From contig JAGGYV010000101.1 of NCBI GenBank assembly GCA_021162325.1, positions 1 through 6,854 of the forward strand: DNA of 6,854 nucleotides, read 5' to 3'. Made by a program: the position numbers and the translations under genes. Positions 1 through 5,963 of the stretch are shown here, one piece after another (within the stretch, counting starts at the first letter, position 1; every line of letters starts with the position of its first letter). The notes beneath the pieces were generated by a model. The model worked only from the letters and a program-made list of their open reading frames with translations, was not told the DNA's origin and did no database searches. The DNA comes from Desulfobacteraceae bacterium. GTDB lineage: Bacteria; Desulfobacterota; Desulfobacteria; Desulfobacterales; Desulfosalsimonadaceae.

Positions 1-915
1 GCTTTGTTTGTGGCATACGTTCTGCTGCATCCGCAAAATTCTGAAAGGGTCCCGAAGACCGAACCGGTTCCGGTGAAAGAAGCACTTCCCCTTAAAGCTA
101 AAAAGGTGGTTCCTCTTAAAATAGCCAAATTTGAAAAACCGGATTTTGAAATTTTTCCAGCCACACCGATCCCGTCAAGGCGGGCGGCCGCAACCCCGCG
201 TGCTGCAAAGAAGGCATTTGCGGATACCCGGCAGCTTCCCAAAGATCAGCGGCCGGTAGTAGCGATTATTATTGATGATTTCGGATATGATTTGGATCTG
301 GCAAAACGATTTATGGCCCTTGATCCCAAATTAACCTGTGCAGTTTTACCGCATACTGCTTATTCCCGAAAAATTGCCCAATTGGCCGGAAAAGAGGGCC
401 ATGAGGTGATGCTTCACCAGCCAATGGAACCCAATGAATATCCGATGATTGATCCGGGACCGGGGGCATTGTTGTCTTCTATGTCACCAGATGACCGGAT
501 AAAGCAGTTAAATGCCAATATTGATCTGATTCCAGGCGTATGCGGCGTAAATAATCATATGGGATCAAAAACCACTACCATGTCTGATGAAATGAACCAG
601 ATTTTTACTGTTTTGAAAAAAAGGGGACTTTTTTTTATCGACAGCCGTACCACGGCTGCTACAGTCAGTTTGTCTTCGGCCCGGTTGTTTAAGGTGGCGT
701 TTGCAGAGCGGGACGTATTTTTGGATCATGTCCGCACAGAGTCCAAAATCCGGGCGCAGATTGAGCATCTGGTCAATATTGCCGAAGTTCATGGAAAAGC
801 CCTGGGGATCGGCCATCCATACGAGGTAACATATAAGGTATTAAAGAAGGCGCTGCCGGATATGAAAAAAAGGGTCCGGTTGATTTCGGCTTCGGAGATT
901 GTGGAGGTGTTTTAG
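1..915 (+). CDS. Divergent polysaccharide deacetylase (YibQ / Polysacc_deac_2 family), 5' end missing
   Basis: The reading frame is open from base 1, so the true start lies upstream; the 304 visible residues are the C-terminal part. Counting from the TTG at 4, the first residues (FVAYVLL) look like the end of an N-terminal membrane anchor or signal. Residues 10-82 are a Lys/Pro/Ala-rich linker with no obvious fold. The catalytic-type domain follows: AIIIDDFGYD (87-96, acidic pair D91-D92), VMLHQPMEP (135-143), GVNNHMGS (181-188), FFIDSRTT (210-217), FLDH (239-242) and GIGHPYEV (268-275). This motif series is characteristic of the YibQ/DUF610 branch of the NodB-like carbohydrate esterases. The family is envelope-located and often sits beside envC or S41-peptidase genes; a periplasmic, membrane-anchored role is inferred, and the substrate is not established. 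The gene ends in TAG directly abutting a run of eight G. Confidence 0.9.
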   Translation, partial: ALFVAYVLLHPQNSERVPKTEPVPVKEALPLKAKKVVPLKIAKFEKPDFEIFPATPIPSRRAAATPRAAKKAFADTRQLPKDQRPVVAIIIDDFGYDLDLAKRFMALDPKLTCAVLPHTAYSRKIAQLAGKEGHEVMLHQPMEPNEYPMIDPGPGALLSSMSPDDRIKQLNANIDLIPGVCGVNNHMGSKTTTMSDEMNQIFTVLKKRGLFFIDSRTTAATVSLSSARLFKVAFAERDVFLDHVRTESKIRAQIEHLVNIAEVHGKALGIGHPYEVTYKVLKKALPDMKKRVRLISASEIVEVF

Positions 916-1176
916 GGGGGGGTAGGCGGTGGTTTTAACAGACGATAGTGATTCGTTGTTTAAGGTGCGCCACAGTAAAAATCCGTCTGGTGGAAGCAGA
1001 AAAAAAAATAATTTAAAAAAACCTTGCTATTCCAATTTAATATGATAATTAATTTTTAATTATTAAAGGCCTGCTCTTAATTGTGGGCCAGTTTCGTTCT
1101 GAAGGAATTATCCATTTGTTAAAGTGGCATCCTGCAGTCTGGAACCATGAAAATTTTTTTAAAGGAGGATGTTACA
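916..1176 (+). promoter_or_regulatory. AT-rich upstream region and probable structured leader of the cold-shock gene
   Basis: No convincing gene lies in these 261 bases. An A-rich stretch at about 1001-1022 is followed by an AT-only hairpin (8-bp arms 1045-1052 and 1056-1063, 3-nt loop) and a second hairpin, CCATTT/AAGTGG at 1112-1127 with a GTTA loop and one G-U pair. Long structured 5' leaders are known for cspA-type mRNAs, so part of this region may be transcribed as a temperature-responsive leader; this is inference. No sigma70 -35/-10 pair with good spacing was found, and the transcription start is not placed. A canonical E. coli-type cold box was not recognised. Confidence 0.35.
1161..1168 (+). 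promoter_or_regulatory. Strong Shine-Dalgarno site that fixes the csp start
   Basis: AAAGGAGG ends 8 bases before the ATG at 1177. It lies inside the longer open frame that begins at ATG 1147, which argues against that earlier start. The 1177 start also gives the standard MANGTVKWFN N-terminus of the family. Confidence 0.9.
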
Positions 1177-1380
1177 ATGGCTAATGGAACAGTAAAATGG
1201 TTTAACAGTACTAAGGGTTTTGGTTTTATTGAGCAGGAAGACGGCGGACCGGATGTGTTCGTTCATCATTCAGCAATCAATGCAACCGGTTTTAAATCGC
1301 TGAATGACGGCGATCGGGTTACTTTTGACATTGAACAAGGTCAAAAAGGCCCTGCAGCTGCAAATGTGACTGTCGTTTAA
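1177..1380 (+). CDS. Cold-shock domain protein, CspA family
   Basis: This 67-residue protein is a single cold-shock domain of normal family length. The nucleic-acid-binding motifs are intact: the RNP1 region KGFGFIEQ (13-20) and RNP2 VFVHH (27-31), preceded by the typical TVKWFN (5-10). Such proteins bind single-stranded RNA/DNA in the cytoplasm and act as RNA chaperones or antiterminators; whether this copy is cold-induced or constitutive cannot be read from the protein. The ATG at 1177 is preferred over an in-frame ATG at 1147 because of the strong ribosome-binding site between them. The gene is monocistronic: an AT-rich leader lies upstream and a strong hairpin terminator begins 26 bases after the stop. 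Confidence 0.97.
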   Translation: MANGTVKWFNSTKGFGFIEQEDGGPDVFVHHSAINATGFKSLNDGDRVTFDIEQGQKGPAAANVTVV

Positions 1381-1406
1381 CAGTCCATTTCTCAGTAAAA
1401 AAGCTC

Positions 1407-1443
1407 AAAAGGCATTTCATCGAATTTCGGTGAAATGCCTTTT
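1407..1443. terminator. Bidirectional intrinsic terminator between csp and prmA
   Basis: A near-perfect stem pairs 1407-1423 with 1427-1443 (17 pairs, one of them G-T), closing on a 3-base ATT loop. On the plus strand it is followed by a run of T (1440-1446). On the minus strand the stem continues into TTTT, and a second T6 run lies 6 bases on. It sits between the convergent csp stop (1380) and prmA stop (1445), so one structure can end both transcripts. Confidence 0.92.
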
Positions 1444-1444
1444 T

Positions 1445-2365
1445 TTATTTCAGTTTTGAAGCAATCGCCACCCATTCCTCTTTTATCAGCACATCAATGA
1501 TTTCAAAGCCTTGGGCCAGCAGTTTTTTTTCAACCATTGCCCGTTTGGGTTCAATGATGCCGGAGCAGATAAAAATGCTGTCTTTTTTTACAACGTGATG
1601 AATGTCGTCAAGCAGATGAACAATGATTTCGGAAAGAATGTTAGCGGTTACCAATGAAAACGTTTTACTTACCTTGTTTACCAGATTCCCGGTTTTTAAT
1701 TCATAGGAATCCGGATCAATCTTGTTTTTTATTAGATTGTCCCGGGAAACCGATACGGCTACTTCATCATTATCAATGCCTGCCATGGTATCCGCACCGA
1801 GTTTTGCCGCAGCAATCATCAGAATGCCGGATCCGGTGCCGATGTCTAAAAAAGTATCTTCCGGTTGAATGTATTTTTCAATCAAAGCGATGCACATACG
1901 GGTTGTGGGGTGCGTCCCGGTACCGAACGCCATGCCCGGATCAATCTCTATGATAATTTCTCCCGGTTTTGCCGTGTACTTTCGCCAGGACGGATTGATA
2001 ACAATGGTATCTGTAATTTTTTCCGTAAAAAAATACTGTTTCCATGATTCTGCCCAATCCTGTTCGTCAATATCATGGTAAATAATGCGGTAGGTCATAT
2101 CGATATTCTGATTCAGCTGGGACATCTGCTGTTCCAACATCCGGCAGCGTTCGGGTAACTGATCGTTTTTTGGGAAAAAGCCGATGACAGCATAATCCGA
2201 TGGCTGATCAGTGTGCTGTTCTGCCCAGTCGATGCCGGTTTCTGCTTCCGGGGATTCAACAATAACCCCCTGAAGACCGAAATCGTAAAATATCTCCGAA
2301 ATAAGATCCGATGTCGCTATCGGTTCAGAAGATTCAAATATAATTCTGGCTTCAACCCATTTCAT
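1445..2365 (-). CDS. prmA: Ribosomal protein L11 methyltransferase
   Basis: This 306-residue cytoplasmic enzyme transfers methyl groups from S-adenosylmethionine to lysines and the N-terminus of ribosomal protein L11. The N-terminal L11-recognition domain (about 1-95) begins MKWVEARI. It is followed by the linker motif DWAESWK (103-109), the family signature DPGMAFGTGTHPTT (142-155), SAM motif I DIGTGSGI (174-181), the acidic residue ending beta-2 (D198) and the catalytic-region TANILSEI (240-247). Length matches typical PrmA. It is the second gene of an operon: its ATG overlaps the TGA of the K+ channel gene (ATGA), with only a distant purine-rich stretch upstream, so translation is probably coupled. 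The transcript ends at the shared terminator immediately downstream. Confidence 0.97.
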   Translation of the reverse strand: MKWVEARIIFESSEPIATSDLISEIFYDFGLQGVIVESPEAETGIDWAEQHTDQPSDYAVIGFFPKNDQLPERCRMLEQQMSQLNQNIDMTYRIIYHDIDEQDWAESWKQYFFTEKITDTIVINPSWRKYTAKPGEIIIEIDPGMAFGTGTHPTTRMCIALIEKYIQPEDTFLDIGTGSGILMIAAAKLGADTMAGIDNDEVAVSVSRDNLIKNKIDPDSYELKTGNLVNKVSKTFSLVTANILSEIIVHLLDDIHHVVKKDSIFICSGIIEPKRAMVEKKLLAQGFEIIDVLIKEEWVAIASKLK

Positions 2366-3387
2366 CGTTTGTCTTTCTTCCAGTTTTTGGGACGCAGTAC
2401 TTTTTCAAGTTCAAAGAGGTTATCCCCTTTCCCCATGGCAATGACCGTGTCCCCGCTTTTGAGGACCGTTTCAAAGGAAGGATTGAACATCATCTCGCCG
2501 TTGGTTTTTTTGATGGCAATGATAATCAGGTTAAATTTTTGGCGGATTCCAGAGTCCTTGAGCATGATATTCACCATAGAGGAGGACGGATCCACTGGTA
2601 TCTCTTCCATTTGAATATCCTTGCGGTTGTATGCAAAAACAATGTCTAAAAAAGATGTGACGGATGGCCGGAGGACACGCTGGGCCATGCTGATAGCGCC
2701 GATATCATAGGGGGATTCCACGCGATTGGCGCCGGCAGCCATCAGTTTTGATTTGGCTGCTTTACTGCTTGAGCGTGCCACGATAAAAATGTGTGGGTTC
2801 AGCTGGCGTGCCGTCAGTGTCAGAAATACATTGTCAATATCGGTTGCAAGGGCGCCAACCAGCGCTTTTGCTTTTTTGATGCCGGCGGTGATCAGTATTT
2901 CTTCTTCCGAAGAATCCCCGCAAATATAGAGGATCCCGTCGGACTCCATTTGGGGAATCAGGCTTTCGTCTTTTTCAATGATCACCATTTGTAATGACGG
3001 ATATGCCTTGAAATGCTTGCAGAGAACTCTTCCAATACGGCCATATCCGCAGACAATGTAATGATTTTTAAGATGTTCAATTTTTTTGTTCAATGTTCGC
3101 CTCCCCAGAATTTCCCGGATTCGTCCTTCAACCATAAACTGGACCATTGAGCTGGCAACATACATGAAAAATGACACCCCTGAAAAAACCAGCCCGATGG
3201 TAAAAATTCTTCCTAATTTACTCATCTGGTGAACTTCACCGAACCCAACAGTGGTAATGGTAATGATGGTCATGAAGATGGAGTCAACCAAGCTCCACCC
3301 TTCGATCAGCATATAGCCGATGGTGCCGATTGTGAAAATAATCAAAGACAGCGCAATGGATATGAAAAGATGTCTTGTGCTTTGCAT
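2362..3387 (-). CDS. Two-TM potassium channel with RCK (TrkA-N/TrkA-C) gating domain, MthK-like
   Basis: The 341-residue protein has TM1 at about 7-26, a pore helix and selectivity filter TTVGFGE at 45-51, and TM2 at about 61-83. A cytoplasmic RCK N-terminal Rossmann domain follows, with HYIVCGYGRIG (109-119) and an acidic residue ending beta-2 (E138). The RCK C-terminal (TrkA-C) subdomain spans roughly 250-335. This is the architecture of ligand-gated K+ channels such as MthK, where four pore subunits are opened by a ring of RCK domains that sense ions or nucleotides; the ligand here is not known. The filter has Phe where MthK has Tyr, a common variant. No good Shine-Dalgarno precedes ATG 3387, but TM1 begins at once, so a later start is unlikely for the full channel. 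An internal start is described separately. It is the first gene of an operon with prmA. Confidence 0.95.
   Translation of the reverse strand: MQSTRHLFISIALSLIIFTIGTIGYMLIEGWSLVDSIFMTIITITTVGFGEVHQMSKLGRIFTIGLVFSGVSFFMYVASSMVQFMVEGRIREILGRRTLNKKIEHLKNHYIVCGYGRIGRVLCKHFKAYPSLQMVIIEKDESLIPQMESDGILYICGDSSEEEILITAGIKKAKALVGALATDIDNVFLTLTARQLNPHIFIVARSSSKAAKSKLMAAGANRVESPYDIGAISMAQRVLRPSVTSFLDIVFAYNRKDIQMEEIPVDPSSSMVNIMLKDSGIRQKFNLIIIAIKKTNGEMMFNPSFETVLKSGDTVIAMGKGDNLFELEKVLRPKNWKKDKR
3091..3106 (-). promoter_or_regulatory. Possible internal translation start giving a soluble RCK subunit
   Basis: On the minus strand GGGGAGG (3106-3100) is followed after 6 bases by an in-frame TTG (3093-3091), codon 99 of the channel gene. 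Initiation there would give a 243-residue protein beginning 15 codons before the GYGRIG nucleotide-binding motif, that is, the complete RCK domain without membrane segments. In MthK an internal start at a similar place (Met107) supplies the soluble RCK subunits of the gating ring. The site is seen in the sequence; its use is inference. A Gly-Arg codon pair (GGG AGG) can create such a motif by chance. Confidence 0.4.
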
Positions 3388-3611
3388 TTTAATCGTCTGT
3401 ATTTATTGGTTAAGTGATTATTTTATTGACAATAGGGTTAATTCTGATGAAAGGCAAATGTTTTTTGTCTTAACTAAAAATTGATAATCCCATAAAAAAT
3501 CAAATTATTTTAATAGTCTATCATAAGATACTCATTCTGCATACCATAATCGCCTGTCAACAGCATAATCGCTTGACGGGAGCAGGCTGAATTGTTAATT
3601 GTCTTTTTACA
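3388..3611. promoter_or_regulatory. Divergent intergenic region between K+ channel operon and pcm
   Basis: These 224 AT-rich bases must carry promoters for both directions. A perfect TTGACA lies at 3426-3431 (+) but has no good -10 at proper spacing. TTGATA at 3481-3486 (+) has a mediocre AATTAT 16 bases downstream. On the minus strand TTGTCA (complement of 3427-3432) also lacks a clear -10. The clearest structure is the repeat pair at 3545-3580, described separately. Neither flanking start codon has an obvious Shine-Dalgarno sequence. Confidence 0.4.
3545..3580. repeat. Overlapping direct and inverted repeat upstream of pcm
   Basis: CATAATCGCCTG (3545-3556) recurs as CATAATCGCTTG (3564-3575) with a 19-base period, 11 of 12 identical. 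Overlapping this, CCTGTCAA (3553-3560) and TTGACGGG (3573-3580) form an inverted repeat (8 pairs, one of them G-T) with a 12-base loop. It lies 32 bases before the pcm start and could be a regulator-binding site or a leader hairpin; which one is not decided by the sequence. Confidence 0.55.
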
Positions 3612-4268
3612 ATGACCTTTGACTCAAGAAAATATCAGCGTTTGCGGGAATCCATGGTGAAAAATCAGATTGAAGCCCGTGGGATTACCGATCCGAAAGT
3701 CCTTGCCGCAATGGGTCGGGTGCCGCGTCATCTTTTTGTCAGTGAAGCCCTCATGGATCAGGCATATGTGGATCATCCCCTTCCGATTGGTGAGCAGCAG
3801 ACCATCTCTCAGCCATATATTGTTGCTCATATGACCGAGGCGCTCCGGCTGGGCCCTGATGACCGTGTTCTGGAGATCGGTACCGGCTCCGGCTATCAGG
3901 CTGCCATTCTATCTCAGATTGTATTTCGGGTATACACCATTGAAACCATCCGGTCTCTGCATATGAGGGCCCGTAAATTGTTTGATGATTTGAATTATTC
4001 CAATATCGTCACCCGTTATTCGGATGGGACAAACGGCTGGAAAGATGAAAGTCCCTTTGATGCGATTATTGTTACCGCCAGTGCTCCTGAAATACCCATC
4101 CCCCTTGTTAATCAGTTGGACATTGGCGGGCGGATGGTTCTGCCGGTGGGTGGCCGGCTGACCCAGGATATGGTGAAACTTGACAAAGATGAAGACGGAA
4201 TACACCAGTCAATGCTTGGCGGTTGCCGGTTTGTTAAACTTGTCGGCGAGCATGGCTGGGATAAATGA
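3612..4268 (+). CDS. pcm: Protein-L-isoaspartate O-methyltransferase
   Basis: This 218-residue SAM-dependent enzyme methylates L-isoaspartyl residues in aged proteins, starting their repair to aspartate. Family motifs are all present: PRHLFV (38-43), PIGEQQTISQPYIVAHMTE (58-76), SAM motif I VLEIGTGSGYQAAIL (86-100), acidic E111 after beta-2, the DG pair (138-139), FDAIIVTASAPEIP (149-162) and GGRMVLPVG (172-180), ending in RFVKLVGEHGW. Length is normal. The ATG at 3612 is the first possible start after an in-frame stop at 3588-3590 and gives the usual charged N-terminus (RLRESMVKNQIEARGI), but it lacks a Shine-Dalgarno site; ATG 3654 would trim 14 residues. It appears monocistronic, transcribed divergently from the K+ channel operon. 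A repeat element and terminator follow directly. Confidence 0.96.
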   Translation: MTFDSRKYQRLRESMVKNQIEARGITDPKVLAAMGRVPRHLFVSEALMDQAYVDHPLPIGEQQTISQPYIVAHMTEALRLGPDDRVLEIGTGSGYQAAILSQIVFRVYTIETIRSLHMRARKLFDDLNYSNIVTRYSDGTNGWKDESPFDAIIVTASAPEIPIPLVNQLDIGGRMVLPVGGRLTQDMVKLDKDEDGIHQSMLGGCRFVKLVGEHGWDK

Positions 4269-4372
4269 TGGCTTCGTAAAAGCGCCAAATTCTGTGTTGC
4301 TCAAATTCTTCGTCACTGCGGAGTAGCAAGCTACACCTCATTCCTCAGAATTTGTGCGCCTTGCCAATTTTA
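4269..4372. repeat. Dispersed-repeat-like palindromic element directly after pcm
   Basis: The element starts at the base after the pcm stop (TGGCTTCGTAAAA). It has an imperfect inverted repeat, GCGCCAAATTCTG (4282-4294) against CAGAATTTGTGCGC (4346-4359), differing by one base insertion. At its centre is GTAGC-AA-GCTAC (4323-4334). From memory, elements with this start and the CATTCCTCAGAATTTG block recur between genes in Desulfobacteraceae genomes; this could not be searched. The expected mirror-image right end (complement of the TTCGTAAAA start) is absent, so this copy looks truncated or remodelled. Nothing in it looks coding. Confidence 0.6.
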
Positions 4373-4397
4373 ATGAGATTGGTGTAGCTTTTTCTTT
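4328..4397 (+). terminator. Probable intrinsic terminator of pcm built from the repeat element
   Basis: AAGCTACACC (4328-4337) pairs perfectly with GGTGTAGCTT (4381-4390). The stem can continue with TCATT (4338-4342) against AATGA (4372-4376) across a 4-base bulge. A T-rich tract (4389-4397) follows at once. The loop is long (about 29 bases), which weakens the call. A small competing hairpin, CCAAT/ATTGG (4364-4382), overlaps it. Confidence 0.5.
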
Positions 4398-4591
4398 GCC
4401 ATCCAGGCGTTTTTTTGAGAGATGATCATCATCAAAAGTTAAAAATTTTTTAATTTTTTGGGTTGTTCTGCATTCTCTCCATTTCGATGTAGGTTCGCTT
4501 CAACTCATTTTCTATAAATTTGTGTGCCGTTTCATTTTTACAAATGGAGGGGCTTTTTTTCTATCCATCTGAATTATACAGGATTGTTAAA
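4391..4591 (+). promoter_or_regulatory. AT-rich region upstream of the DUF368 gene
   Basis: This stretch holds a 10-base perfect palindrome (GATGATCATC, about 4421-4430), T-rich and A-rich runs, and TATAAA at 4513-4518 that could be a -10 element; no matching -35 is seen at 16-18 bases. In-frame possible starts for the next gene at 4520 (TTG) and 4544 (ATG) have no ribosome-binding site. No other gene is visible. Confidence 0.3.
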
Positions 4592-5566
4592 TTGAAGAAA
4601 AAATCAAATATATCATGGAAAGACGCTTTTTTTAATAGTCCGGGTCCGAATTCTTTAAAAAGTTCCATGCTGTTGATGTTAAAAGGCCTCTGTATGGGCG
4701 CGGCCGATACGGTACCCGGCGTTTCCGGCGGTACGATTGCTTTGATAACCGGTATTTATGAAGATTTGCTGACTGCTATTAAATCAGCAAATGCAAAAAT
4801 GATAGGAAGCCTTCTGCGTTTTGATCTTAAGGGTGCGCTGGGGGAACTTCATATTCGATTTATTTTTTCCCTTTTTTTAGGAATCGGTATTGCCGTGCTC
4901 AGCCTGGCCCGCCTGATGAGTTATCTGCTGGCCCATCATGCCATGCTGACGTGGAGTCTTTTTTTCGGTCTGATCATCGCTTCCATCTGGGTGGTGGGAA
5001 AACAGGTGGAAAAATGGACGGCAGGTACCGTTGCTTCATTTCTGGCAGGGGCGGGTGCTGCTTTTGTGATCGTTAATTTAATGCCTGCATCTACGCCTGA
5101 AGATTTGTGGTTTATTTTTGTGTCCGGTTTGCTGGCAATATGCGCCATGATTCTTCCGGGGTTAAGCGGTGCGTTCATATTGCTGATTTTGGGAAAGTAT
5201 GAATTTATCATTGCCACGTTAAAGAATCCGTTTTTGTTTGAGAATATTCAGATCATTATTGTTTTTCTATCCGGGTGCGTAATCGGATTGGCGGGATTCG
5301 CGCGATTCCTTAAGCTATTGTTGATGAAATATCATCACCTGACGCTGGCGTTTCTCACCGGTCTGATGGTCGGTTCTATGAGAAAAATATGGCCCTGGAA
5401 GGAAACATTGGAAACCGCCATGATTCACGGAAAATTGCGCGTGTTAAAAGAACGCAATATCTGGCCGGAAGCAATTGATTCGGAACTGGTATTTGCCGTA
5501 TGTCTGATTATTGCCGGGGTTCTTGCCGTACTTGCTTTGGAACGGCTGTCACATGTTAAAAATTAA
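4592..5566 (+). CDS. DUF368 family membrane protein (PopT-type undecaprenyl-phosphate translocase)
   Basis: This polytopic inner-membrane protein has 324 residues from the chosen TTG. DUF368 members (PopT in Vibrio cholerae) have been shown to return the lipid carrier undecaprenyl phosphate to the cytoplasmic leaflet for reuse in wall and surface-glycan synthesis. Family signatures are GAADTVPGVSGGTIALITG (36-54), ILPGLSGAFILLILGKYE (187-204) and FLTGLMVGSMRKIWPW (254-269), with a last hydrophobic helix at about 299-317. The two PG(V/L)SG blocks are similar and probably mark the two pseudo-symmetric halves. Start choice is uncertain: TTG 4592 has AGGA 8 bases upstream and gives a short lysine-rich N-terminus. 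TTG 4520 and ATG 4544 are in frame but lack ribosome-binding sites; ATG 4667 would leave almost nothing before the first motif. No partner gene is adjacent. Confidence 0.93.
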   Translation: MKKKSNISWKDAFFNSPGPNSLKSSMLLMLKGLCMGAADTVPGVSGGTIALITGIYEDLLTAIKSANAKMIGSLLRFDLKGALGELHIRFIFSLFLGIGIAVLSLARLMSYLLAHHAMLTWSLFFGLIIASIWVVGKQVEKWTAGTVASFLAGAGAAFVIVNLMPASTPEDLWFIFVSGLLAICAMILPGLSGAFILLILGKYEFIIATLKNPFLFENIQIIIVFLSGCVIGLAGFARFLKLLLMKYHHLTLAFLTGLMVGSMRKIWPWKETLETAMIHGKLRVLKERNIWPEAIDSELVFAVCLIIAGVLAVLALERLSHVKN

Positions 5567-5597
5567 AAGATTGAACATTGACCGATGAATGAAAACC

Positions 5598-5630
5598 TCG
5601 TAGGGCGGATTAGCGAAGCGTAATCCGCCG
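5598..5630. repeat. Intergenic palindromic repeat (GGCGGATTA stem)
   Basis: GGCGGATTA (5604-5612) and TAATCCGCC (5621-5629) form a perfect 9-bp stem around GCGAAGCG, preceded by CGTAG. From memory this is a very widespread intergenic repeat found in many unrelated bacterial genomes. It is more G+C-rich than its surroundings. No T tract follows on either strand in the right place, so it is not called a terminator. Confidence 0.7.
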
Positions 5631-5660
5631 AAAGGAAAAAAACAAACATTAAAAAATGAT

Positions 5661-5696
5661 TAGCCGCCGACCCACGCAGACAAACGCAGATACGGA
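5661..5696. repeat. Short 10-base-period repeat (ACGCAGA units)
   Basis: ACGCAGACAA (5674-5683) is followed directly by ACGCAGATAC (5684-5693), and the preceding TAGCCGCCGACCC looks like a degenerate unit. On the other strand this reads ATCTGCGTTTGTCTGCGTGG, which I recall as a common dispersed intergenic sequence in environmental bacterial genomes. It lies 31 bases from the palindromic repeat, so two repeat families share this gap. Confidence 0.5.
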
Positions 5697-5817
5697 TATT
5701 AATTATTGTGATACAAGTAAGAACTTTAAATCAGGACTTGACCTTGAGTCCCCATTTATTATGTTTTATTTCTTTTTTTTCTTCCAATCCGGCATTTTCT
5801 TTAAAGTCTACTGACTA

Positions 5818-5963
5818 TCAAGGGCTCACCATGATGGCCAAGCCTGCCGAGACAATTGCAAATATAATAAGGCTCACTGCAAGAACAATCAGTTTTTTTC
5901 CAAGGGGAGATATTCAGTTTTGAAGTGCAGGATCAAACAATGGCATATTCTGCTTTTCATCAT
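5818..5963 (-). pseudogene. Frame-split single-TM mini-protein (possible -1 frameshift, slippage product or pseudogene)
   Basis: On the minus strand ATG 5963 follows GGGGAG (5974-5969) at a 5-base spacing and opens 24 codons, a mostly polar and basic N-terminus beginning MMKSRICHC and ending PLEKN, to TGA at 5891-5889. The last three zero-frame codons before the stop are GAA AAA AAC, so the heptamer A AAA AAC (5898-5892) is exactly in phase for -1 slippage. The -1 frame then gives 24 residues, LIVLAVSLIIFAIVSAGLAI followed by MVSP and TGA at 5820-5818, a clean membrane helix. Joined, this is a 48-residue single-pass protein. Slippage on the A7 tract in RNA polymerase, a real one-base deletion, or a sequencing error would have the same effect. 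Family unknown. It lies 92 bases after the coaD stop on the same strand. No clear stimulatory hairpin or upstream SD-like element flanks the heptamer. Confidence 0.4.

Noticed and set aside
565..816. Minus-strand open frame inside yibQ, and similar antisense frames inside the other genes
   Set aside because: They lie wholly within well-recognised genes, have no family resemblance and no independent start signals.
915..922. Run of eight G at the yibQ stop as a phase-variation tract
   Set aside because: TAG is complete at the first G of the run, so slippage would not alter the reading frame.
950..1005. CCACAG/CTGGTGG pairing as a yibQ terminator
   Set aside because: The stem is short with a bulge and is followed by A-rich sequence rather than a T tract.
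1147..1176. Longer csp start at ATG 1147, adding ten residues
   Set aside because: The strong Shine-Dalgarno lies inside this extension, and the added residues do not match the family N-terminus.
3426..3431. Perfect TTGACA (plus strand) as the pcm promoter
   Set aside because: No acceptable -10 at 16-18 bases; a -35 match alone is weak in AT-rich DNA.
5598..5640. GGCGGATTA hairpin as terminator of the DUF368 gene
   Set aside because: The stem is followed by A-rich, not T-rich, sequence on the plus strand, and the minus strand has no T tract after it.
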